From the NCBI GenBank assembly GCA_013203085.1, contig JABMQX010000007.1, positions 1 to 9,140 on the forward strand: DNA of 9,140 bases, read 5' to 3'. Made by a program: the position numbers and the translations under genes. The stretch is from a bacterium. GTDB taxonomy: Bacteria > Auribacterota > JABMQX01. The notes under the pieces are model-generated. The model saw nothing but the letters and a program-made list of their open reading frames with translations, was not told where the DNA came from and made no database searches. Shown in pieces: positions 1 through 5,947 of the stretch; positions within the stretch are counted from its first letter, which is position 1, and each line of letters opens with the position of its first letter.

Positions 1-587
1 ATTTCGTTTTCCGGAGAGAGTGGGTCGAGATGGACTACTGGGGTATCTTCGATCTGGAAGACGCGCTTCTGCCCGGCAAGTTTCCGCACGTTCTCGGTCA
101 GAGCGGGACAAACTGCAGTAACGCAGGTGGACTTTCTGATGGCCCATTTCTCAAACGAGCGCAGGATAGGGGCGAGCATCCGCCAGAGCTTCCCACGAGC
201 TGTAAGCTGTTCGGTAAGGGAAGAATCCATGTCATAGCAGAGCACAGCCCCCCCTCGGGGAAAAGCCAGCAGCCCGAGAAAGATTCCCTCCTCGACGCAG
301 TGGATTACATCATACCGTCGCGCCATCAACCTTCTGACCACAACTATGTAGGTAAGCACATCGAGCGGGATTTTCAGGTAGGAGAAGCCAATGGGGATGT
401 TCTTGAAAGGCAGTCTCACGCAGCGGTAGATGGCGGCGCCGGAGATCGAAACATCTTGGCCGGCGTAGTAGGTGACCAAATCGGTCCTGTGCCCGTGCCC
501 ACCGAGGACACGCAGCATGTTTCTCACAGCGATGGGGGTGCCCCGGTTCTCAAAGAAAGGCTCCGGAGCAATAAAAAGGATTCTCAT
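1..587 (-). CDS. Glycosyltransferase family 4 protein, N-terminal part (partial)
   Basis: Likely transfers a sugar from a nucleotide-sugar donor to a glycan or lipid acceptor at the cytoplasmic face of the membrane. About 195 residues are visible; the C-terminal donor-binding half lies beyond the window. The protein opens MRILFIAPEPFFENRGTPIA, the beta-1 strand and loop of GT-B enzymes of the GT4 type. It continues with a G-HGHRTDLVTY segment, then YDVIHCVEEG near residues 104-113 and a YDMDSSL segment near 128-134. A later CVTAVCPALTENV stretch is typical of the acceptor-domain end in this family. The frame has no stop from 587 to the window edge, while the opposite-strand frame here looks like non-protein shadow. 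The ATG at 587-585 is the only ATG after the in-frame upstream stop, but no Shine-Dalgarno site precedes it. It is transcribed divergently from the rhomboid gene. Family call is confident; donor and acceptor are unknown. Confidence 0.85.
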   Translation of the reverse strand, partial: MRILFIAPEPFFENRGTPIAVRNMLRVLGGHGHRTDLVTYYAGQDVSISGAAIYRCVRLPFKNIPIGFSYLKIPLDVLTYIVVVRRLMARRYDVIHCVEEGIFLGLLAFPRGGAVLCYDMDSSLTEQLTARGKLWRMLAPILRSFEKWAIRKSTCVTAVCPALTENVRKLAGQKRVFQIEDTPVVHLDPLSPENE

Positions 588-624
588 GGGAAAGCAGCAG
601 ACCAAAAGGGGATCAAGAATCTTC

Positions 625-640
625 GGCAGGAAGCCCTGCC
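625..640. other. GC-rich hairpin in the glycosyltransferase leader
   Basis: GGCAGG and CCTGCC form a perfect 6-bp stem around a 4-nt loop. The hairpin lies 38 bases upstream of the minus-strand glycosyltransferase start, and no T-run follows on either strand. It could be a leader structure or chance. Confidence 0.3.
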
Positions 641-739
641 ACGGATGGCCGCATCAACCTCTCCATCTCCCTTTTCTGAGAAGTGCGGCCCCGCTGTTTC
701 CTCCTCGACACAGCCACGTTACCGGTGATTCTATGAAAA

Positions 740-766
740 AGAGGTTGAAAAGGCAACATAACCTCT
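740..766. promoter_or_regulatory. Inverted repeat, candidate operator
   Basis: AGAGGTT at 740-746 and AACCTCT at 760-766 are perfect 7-bp inverted arms separated by 13 bases, so their centres are 20 bp apart (about two helical turns). The dyad covers the -35 hexamer and almost all of the spacer of the putative rhomboid promoter. A smaller dyad, GTTG-N6-CAAC at 744-757, is nested inside. Position and geometry suit a dimeric repressor, but no regulator gene is present in the window and the function is inferred. Confidence 0.35.
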
Positions 767-773
767 CTAAAAT
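745..773 (+). promoter_or_regulatory. Sigma70-like promoter for the rhomboid-galactokinase operon
   Basis: TTGAAA (745-750, five of six matches to the -35 consensus) and TAAAAT (768-773, five of six to the -10) are separated by exactly 17 bp. Transcription would begin near 780, leaving a leader of about 20 bases that holds the ribosome-binding site of the rhomboid gene. Predicted from sequence only. Confidence 0.5.
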
Positions 774-799
774 AATACGGAGAGAGGAAGAGGAGAAGG

Positions 800-1657
800 A
801 TGAATTGGCACGAATACGAATATCACGCCCCACGGCCGCACATTCGATTCGGTCCAAAACTCACTCCGACCGTCAAGACCCTGATCACCATCAACGTGGT
901 GGTCTTCGTTTTTCAATCTGTCTTGGCCCGAACCCCCCTATTCTTTTATCTCTGCGTGGTGCCGCGGCTACTGTTTCGAAAGCTGTTTCTCTGGCAGTTG
1001 TTCACCTACATGTTTCTTCACGCGAATCTCTGGCATATCCTGCTGAACATGTTCGTGCTATGGATGTTCGGTTCGGAGCTGGAGGTTCGCCTCGGCAGAA
1101 AGCAATTCATCCAGCTATACTTCCTATCTGGTCTGGGCGCCGGACTATGCTATGCGCTCACCAGTTGGGGTCCGAGAGCTTTTATGCCCATGCTGGGGGC
1201 GTCCGGAGCGGTTTTCGGCTTACTGGTCGCCTACGCGATGCTTTTCCCCGAAAGATACCTCACGTTACTGGTCTTCTTCGTTTTCCCCGTGACCCTCAAG
1301 GCGAAACACCTGGTACTTGGCTTTGCACTATTAGAGATTCTTTCGGTCGTTTCGGTAGCACGGGACAACGTGGCACACTTTGCCCACCTGGGGGGATTTC
1401 TTTTTGGCTACATTTACATGAGGTCTAAGTTCGGGCTGACACTTCCATATGCCTTTGCGAACCGCCTGCGGGACCTTTTCAAGAAACCGGGGCGTTCGAC
1501 AAGGCAAGGGACATACAAATATACGCCGATTGACGCGCAGGAGTTCATTGACCGGGAGGTGGACCCTATCCTGGCGAAGATTTCGCGATACGGAATGAGT
1601 AGTCTGAGCAGAAAAGAAAGAAGAATCTTGAAGAAGGCTCGGTCGCAAATGAAGTGA
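800..1657 (+). CDS. Rhomboid family intramembrane serine protease with C-terminal DUF6576-like tail
   Basis: An integral membrane protease that cleaves transmembrane helices of other proteins within the bilayer. Of 285 residues, about 20-210 form the six-helix rhomboid core. The nucleophile is Ser135 in GASG (133-136), and the His partner is His196 in AHLGGFLFG. Oxyanion-site residues are His79 and Asn83 in the HANLWHILLN segment (74-83), preceded by WQLFTYMFLH. After residue 210 a charged cytoplasmic tail contains DREVDPILAKISRYGMSSLS (251-270) and KERRILKKA, matching the C-terminal DUF6576-type segment found on many bacterial rhomboids. All catalytic residues are present, so it should be active; the substrate is unknown. 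The start is supported by an AGGAG-rich site at 785-799 just upstream and a promoter at 745-773. It is the first gene of a probable two-gene operon, ending 13 bp before the galactokinase. Confidence 0.93.
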   Translation: MNWHEYEYHAPRPHIRFGPKLTPTVKTLITINVVVFVFQSVLARTPLFFYLCVVPRLLFRKLFLWQLFTYMFLHANLWHILLNMFVLWMFGSELEVRLGRKQFIQLYFLSGLGAGLCYALTSWGPRAFMPMLGASGAVFGLLVAYAMLFPERYLTLLVFFVFPVTLKAKHLVLGFALLEILSVVSVARDNVAHFAHLGGFLFGYIYMRSKFGLTLPYAFANRLRDLFKKPGRSTRQGTYKYTPIDAQEFIDREVDPILAKISRYGMSSLSRKERRILKKARSQMK

Positions 1658-1670
1658 GCTGGGGGGAGTA

Positions 1671-3122
1671 ATGGATGCACGGTCGTTGTTGAAGATACTG
1701 GAAGAAGGCTTTGAAGACAGTTTTCTGACCTCGGTTTATGAACTGCGTGAACTGCCGGCGGTCAAGGCAAGAATGTCATCGTTGGTCAGTAAGTTCATGG
1801 CGGAGTTTACCGCGGCGAAGAAGGTTACCATTGTGCGGGCGCCGGGGAGAGTCAACTTGATCGGCGAACACACTGATTACAGCGGTTTACCGGTCCTGCC
1901 CATGGCGATACCTCGGGAGATAACCTGCTGCAGCAGAAAAAGGCAGCAGAAAAAGGTCCGCGTGAGGAATACTGACAACAAGTACCCGCCGTTTGAGTTC
2001 CTCGTTAGGCGGCGGATTGCCTTTTCCGAGAATGGGCACTGGGGAAATTATGTCAAGGCGGCCTTTCAAGGCCTCGCGGATCATTTCGGCTCGGCGACCA
2101 GTTTGCCGGGCATGGACATGGTTTTCGACGGCAACATCCCGACCGGCGCGGGCTTGAGTTCATCATCTGCTTTGGTCGTAGCCGCAGCGCTGGCAATCCT
2201 CAGCCACACGCAAAAGAAAGTGGAGAAAGAAGAATTGGCGGAGGCGATGGCTGCAGCCGAATGCTACGTGGGCACCCGAGGAGGAGGAATGGACCACGCG
2301 GCATCCCTCCTATCCGAATCCGGAAAAGCACTGAAAATAGACTTCTTCCCGCTGCGCGTGCAACCGGTAGACATCGCCAGGGGGTTCTCCATTCTCGTGT
2401 GCAACTCGATGATTGTTGCTGAGAAAAGTGGGGGCGCCCGGCAGGAATACAACCGGCGCGCTCTGGAATGCAAGCTCGCTTCCGCCATCCTTTCTCAATC
2501 CGCCGACATGAAAAAAGCGAAGCGCCTCGGTGACGTGTACCGGGAGATGGGCGCCCCCCTCCTGCTGAGGTTGATCAGGACAGAGTTGCACTCGAGACCG
2601 TATAGCCTCAAAGATGTCGCCAAGATCCTAAATATGACTCCCGCGGAACTTGAGACCCGATTCGGCGACAGTATTGGCTCCCTCTCAAAGAACATTTCCA
2701 ATAAGGTCTTGCATCTCAAATCGAGGGCGGTTCACGTGGTGAGCGAGGCGGCGAGAGTTGAGGATGGGGCAATCGTGATGCGTAAAGGGGACGGCAATGC
2801 CTTCGGAGCAGTGATGAACGCTTCCCATGCGAGCTGCCGAAACAATTTCGGTGTGAGTTGCGAGGAGCTCGATCTTCTCACCAAGATCGCCAGAGAAAAC
2901 GGGGCAGTTGGAGCGAGATTGACAGGGGCCGGCTTCGGAGGATGCACCGTGAATCTCGTCTATCAGCAGGACGTGGAGGCGATAAAATCCAAAATTGCCG
3001 CGAGATACTACGGGAAGTTTTTGAAGCACGCCCATCCTGACGAGTACGCTTCTTACAAGGCCGGAGAGGAAGTCATATTCGAGTTCCGGGCGGCTGCGGG
3101 CGCCCAGTGTCTTGTAGCGTGA
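1671..3122 (+). CDS. galK: Galactokinase, GALK2-like GHMP kinase
   Basis: Phosphorylates galactose (possibly N-acetylgalactosamine) at C1 with ATP, the entry step of the Leloir pathway in the cytoplasm. All three GHMP motifs are present: the galactokinase signature GRVNLIGEHTDY (59-70, with Arg60, Glu66, Asp69), the phosphate loop TGAGLSSSSAL (158-168) and TGAGFGG (418-424). The catalytic base is Asp208 in GGGMDH; the usual MDQ is changed to MDH. At 483 residues it is about 100 longer than E. coli GalK. The extra parts match the eukaryotic GALK2/Gal1 layout: a roughly 50-residue N-terminal extension, YVGTRGGGMD (199-208), the CNSMIV segment, and the insert with HSRPYSLKDVAKILNMTPAE (307-326) followed by RAVHVVSEAARV. 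I judged this from remembered GALK2 sequence, not an alignment. A GGGGGAG site at 1661-1667 supports the start. The gene lies 13 bp after the rhomboid gene. Galactose versus GalNAc preference cannot be read from the sequence. Confidence 0.92.
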   Translation: MDARSLLKILEEGFEDSFLTSVYELRELPAVKARMSSLVSKFMAEFTAAKKVTIVRAPGRVNLIGEHTDYSGLPVLPMAIPREITCCSRKRQQKKVRVRNTDNKYPPFEFLVRRRIAFSENGHWGNYVKAAFQGLADHFGSATSLPGMDMVFDGNIPTGAGLSSSSALVVAAALAILSHTQKKVEKEELAEAMAAAECYVGTRGGGMDHAASLLSESGKALKIDFFPLRVQPVDIARGFSILVCNSMIVAEKSGGARQEYNRRALECKLASAILSQSADMKKAKRLGDVYREMGAPLLLRLIRTELHSRPYSLKDVAKILNMTPAELETRFGDSIGSLSKNISNKVLHLKSRAVHVVSEAARVEDGAIVMRKGDGNAFGAVMNASHASCRNNFGVSCEELDLLTKIARENGAVGARLTGAGFGGCTVNLVYQQDVEAIKSKIAARYYGKFLKHAHPDEYASYKAGEEVIFEFRAAAGAQCLVA

Positions 3123-3273
3123 GAACATCCAACGGTCTCACCGCCTCGGCACATTTCGCATACCTCTCCACAAGGGATAGGACCCTTTCGATTCTCTCAC
3201 CCACAGACCTTCAGTTGACCGGAGAACCTACCGACACTCAATTCCCTTCACCGAGAGCACCTGCTGTGGGAGA

Positions 3274-3292
3274 GGCAATGAGGCTCATTGTC
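3274..3292. terminator. Hairpin between convergent genes, possible terminator
   Basis: CAATGA and TCATTG (3276-3281 and 3285-3290) pair around a 3-nt loop, extended by a G-T and a G-C pair. On the minus strand the stem starts about 12 bases after the stop codon of the hydrolase fusion. No T-run follows on either strand, so it is at best a weak intrinsic terminator. The rest of the 3123-3304 gap holds no gene or clear signal. Confidence 0.3.
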
Positions 3293-3304
3293 GCTGCGAT
3301 GAAC

Positions 3305-5572
3305 TCAGCCTCCGTCGCCAATGAAAGCCACGATTTGCTCCATCACTTTATTCACGTAAAGGACCATCCCAAAATGGCTCGTGTTGTACCAAACGATTTT
3401 TGGGCGGCCCGCCTTCTCCCATAATTTGAGCGTGCACTCCCTCGGCACCGTCCGATCCTTCTTTCCGTTGAACATTATGACAGTGGGAGCGTTGATGCGG
3501 TGAGCGTACGTGAGAGGGTCAACCGGCTTCAACTCCTCCCGCAGTCTTTGTATGGTGTAGCCCTTCTCGTGCAAACGCTTTTTGAGATCAGCCGTTTCCG
3601 GCGAGTTCCAGATGATTTCCGCCACATCCCCGCCGCCGAGGACGAGGGCGTTCTTGGCGAAGCCGTCGTCAACCCCGATGGCAACGCCGGCGACGATTGC
3701 CCCGAGGCTGACGCCAACGATTCCTGTTTTGTCGGGGTCAACTTCCTTTCTCCCCCTCAGCCACAGTGCAGCGCAGCGGATATCGAGAACTGCCTGGGTC
3801 ATCGCGTCCCTCGCGAAGGAGATGTATCCGGAAAGCATCCCCGTTTCTATGTCATCTTTCGGCCTTCGTTTGCCGAAAAAGGGCATGTGCATGGCGAGGG
3901 CGGCAATGCCGTTGTCGGCGAGCGCACGGGCAACATTTCTCGCGACGACGAAGTTGCCCTCCAAAACGTCCAGGACGATCACAGCCGGCACCTTGCCGGA
4001 AACCTTCGGAAGATAGTATTCGGCGAAGACGGTATTGGCTTCGGGCCAGCGTGTTTTGACCTCGGATGGGAAAGAGAGGTCTGCCACAAAATAACCTTCC
4101 CTCGCGGTATCGTAAGTCAGGACCCACCGAAAACTCTTTCTCTTCAGACGGAACCGTGCAAGGGCAGAATCGGACAGAAATTCCTCTTTCTCGGAGACTA
4201 TGACGGTTCCCGCTTCGGGCGGAGGGAGCTCGGCTGCCGTGAGCCGGGGCGGCTCGGCGACCTTCGTCTCAAAAGGAACTCCTCGAATCAGCTTTAGAAG
4301 GTTGTATTTGTAAAAGGGTTGGTTTTGGGCTCCCGGAAACTTCGCTTCGGGAAGGTTGACGGCGTTGGATACCCAGAACTCCAGAGTCGAAGGGCAAAAC
4401 ACTGCCTGGTGAAGACAGGAGTGCTCCGGCGGATACTTCCGCAAAAGCTCAATCATTTTGACGTCGTTGAGGCGCCCGTAATTCTCCAGAAGGAAACTGC
4501 TCATGACGGAATAAGCAAGCCAGTCTGCCGGGGAAGAGATCTCCGGGTCGTATGTATCCCTCTGGATAGCGGCCATTTTCTTGTCAACGAAGTAATTTCC
4601 CCGCCGCACCGCGTCCGCAATTGGGAAATGAGGGGGCGGGTTGCTTTTCTTGTCCCCCGGGAGGCCGACGGCAATCTGCGAGTGAGACACCTCCAACGCG
4701 CAAGCGGAAGGTATCTTCCCGTCCCCCACAATGAAAGTGAAACCGCATGTGCGAGGAGCCTTGCCGATGAGTTGGATAACCTCATCGAGCGAATTGCAAG
4801 CTCTGAGAGCTTCTCTCAGCATGAAAATCATCGGCATTCCCGAATAGCTTTCGTCCCGGCAGGCATTGCCTATCTCGCCTATCGAAATCCCCTTGTCGTT
4901 CATGCCGGAGACGCACCCCGTAGATCCCGCCCACGAAAGGACTGCGTGCGCGTTTCCATCGGTCGGTTGATAGACGATGACGACAGCGTTTTCTTGAATC
5001 GTTTTCTTATCGCCGATATCCAGTCCGTAATCGAGACTTCTGGTGTGATACAATCTACCATCAACTGTCGCCTTGCCGAAAGCAGCCGCTCCAGTGCAGT
5101 GAAAACGCGTCGGTATGGCGTGGAGCAGATGAATCTCTTCTACTGGAACGCCGGACCCTTTGGCAAGCCCTCTCATTTCATCCATGTAATCCTTCGGGAT
5201 GAACGGCCGCAGGGAGCCGAATATCCCCCTCAGTTCTGAGAGAGGCAGCTTCGCTTTGCCCACAAACCATTCGCGGACGAAAGCTCGAACGTCCTCGGCG
5301 ACCTCCTTCGCAAGCAACCTCCCATGCTGAAAGCCCATTTGATATGGGTTCCCTCGCAGGATGAGAACTTTTTGTCCCTTGAGCAGGAGAAGACTGCCTT
5401 GTCCTTCACGCCCGATGACACGCCAATGTGAAGTCGCCGCAGGGGATTCGCCTGCCCGAACGGGGGCCAGGCAACAGCCGAGAAGAACCGCAACTATTAC
5501 AATCGCAAAACAGATGTTTCTCAAGGCATCCAAGAAACGAAGCCTCCCGTTGGAATGAACAATTGTTTTCAT
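3305..5572 (-). CDS. Exported C45-family Ntn-hydrolase fused to an alpha/beta-hydrolase
   Basis: A 755-residue two-enzyme fusion. Residues 1-40 are an export signal: hydrophobic core at 20-37, possible signal peptidase I site after VRA (38-40), or a weak lipobox LLGC (30-33). Residues about 50-430 resemble the C45 peptidase/isopenicillin-N acyltransferase-like family. They include the entry motif RGNPYQMGFQHGRLLAKEV (73-91) and HCTGAAAFGKATVDGRLYHT with nucleophile Cys159, followed by Arg178 and Asp181 in RSLDY. Members self-cleave before this Cys to expose it as N-terminal nucleophile and hydrolyse or transfer acyl amides. After a proline-rich linker (438-455), residues about 475-755 form an alpha/beta-hydrolase of the dienelactone-hydrolase/esterase type. 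Its nucleophile elbow is GVSLG (Ser622), with Asp706 in NGKKDR and His733 in SHFG. Both active sites look intact, though the oxyanion segment reads LDVLEGN rather than a classical HG. The ATG has AGGA 10 bases upstream; a TTG at 5533-5531 with GGGAGG nine bases upstream is a strong alternative start. Substrates are unknown. It stands alone, convergent with the galactokinase. Confidence 0.88.
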   Translation of the reverse strand: MKTIVHSNGRLRFLDALRNICFAIVIVAVLLGCCLAPVRAGESPAATSHWRVIGREGQGSLLLLKGQKVLILRGNPYQMGFQHGRLLAKEVAEDVRAFVREWFVGKAKLPLSELRGIFGSLRPFIPKDYMDEMRGLAKGSGVPVEEIHLLHAIPTRFHCTGAAAFGKATVDGRLYHTRSLDYGLDIGDKKTIQENAVVIVYQPTDGNAHAVLSWAGSTGCVSGMNDKGISIGEIGNACRDESYSGMPMIFMLREALRACNSLDEVIQLIGKAPRTCGFTFIVGDGKIPSACALEVSHSQIAVGLPGDKKSNPPPHFPIADAVRRGNYFVDKKMAAIQRDTYDPEISSPADWLAYSVMSSFLLENYGRLNDVKMIELLRKYPPEHSCLHQAVFCPSTLEFWVSNAVNLPEAKFPGAQNQPFYKYNLLKLIRGVPFETKVAEPPRLTAAELPPPEAGTVIVSEKEEFLSDSALARFRLKRKSFRWVLTYDTAREGYFVADLSFPSEVKTRWPEANTVFAEYYLPKVSGKVPAVIVLDVLEGNFVVARNVARALADNGIAALAMHMPFFGKRRPKDDIETGMLSGYISFARDAMTQAVLDIRCAALWLRGRKEVDPDKTGIVGVSLGAIVAGVAIGVDDGFAKNALVLGGGDVAEIIWNSPETADLKKRLHEKGYTIQRLREELKPVDPLTYAHRINAPTVIMFNGKKDRTVPRECTLKLWEKAGRPKIVWYNTSHFGMVLYVNKVMEQIVAFIGDGG

Positions 5573-5886
5573 AGAGTGTGTATCCTGTGCTTTCTTGTTT
5601 GTGGCTCTGCAAAGGGGAAAACGCGGTCCCGGGAGTCGCGGAAACTCTTAACGACGTTTGCCCTTCATCCCTTCCCATTCACCGCACGGCCAAACGGCCT
5701 CCGGCCACAATGGCCCGCGTGAGACAAAGGGTTGCCTCCATCAAAGCGCCCGTATTCTATCACATCTCAGTCCCCGCCGCGACCCGGGCCGCCGAGCGTT
5801 GCGAAAAAAGACGCGATGGCAGACACGACGATCGCCGCCGCAGGTTCCCCGGGCAGATTTTCAGGATGCCGCAAAAACGCCCTCTT

Positions 5887-5895
5887 TGCTATACT
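5887..5895 (+). promoter_or_regulatory. Extended -10 promoter element for the enolase-superfamily gene
   Basis: TGC followed by TATACT gives the TGn-TATAAT pattern with five of six -10 matches. The best -35 candidate is poor (ATGCCG, 18-bp spacer), which is tolerated in extended -10 promoters. Transcription would start near 5902, giving a leader of about 46 bases. Confidence 0.4.
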
Positions 5896-5935
5896 GATGT
5901 GCCCGTGGAAAGAGAAACACTCAACCTCAATCCAC

Positions 5936-5943
5936 AGAGGAGG
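5936..5943 (+). promoter_or_regulatory. Ribosome-binding site that fixes the enolase-superfamily start
   Basis: AGAGGAGG lies four bases before the ATG at 5948. It shows that translation begins there and not at the in-frame ATG at 5732, which lies upstream of the promoter. Confidence 0.75.
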
Positions 5944-5947
5944 AATA

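Larger units (their letters stand above)
5573..5947. other. Divergent intergenic region, 375 bp, no gene seen
   Basis: Lies between the outward-facing hydrolase fusion and the enolase-superfamily gene. Open frames cross it, but their translations are Pro/Arg/Ser-rich and match nothing I know. It contains an 8-bp palindrome TCCCGGGA at 5627-5634 and four GGCC cores in 28 bases (5688-5715) that could fold. The extended -10 promoter at 5887-5895 and the ribosome-binding site at 5936-5943 are also here. No clear promoter for the minus-strand gene was found. Confidence 0.6.

Noticed and set aside
30..728. Plus-strand open frame of 232 codons
   Set aside because: Its product has no protein-like pattern, and the opposite strand encodes a clear GT4 glycosyltransferase N-terminus over the same bases.
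613..760. Minus-strand 48-codon frame upstream of the glycosyltransferase
   Set aside because: It overlaps the opposing promoter, the product is basic and featureless, and there is only a poorly spaced GAGAGG before it.
472..1428. Plus-strand open frame of 318 codons overlapping the rhomboid gene
   Set aside because: It is the rhomboid gene and its promoter read in another frame; no ribosome site and no recognisable domain.
3172..3187. AAGGG/CCCTT hairpin after the galactokinase
   Set aside because: Only a 5-bp stem with a 6-base loop and no T-run; too weak to call a terminator.
3500..5239. Two long plus-strand open frames (3500-4297 and 4319-5239)
   Set aside because: They are antisense to the hydrolase fusion, whose motifs are intact along the whole stretch; their products are Arg/Pro-rich without known features.
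5732..5947. In-frame 72-codon N-terminal extension of the enolase-superfamily protein
   Set aside because: Low-complexity Pro/Ser-rich product, lies across the predicted promoter, and a strong ribosome site precedes the ATG at 5948.
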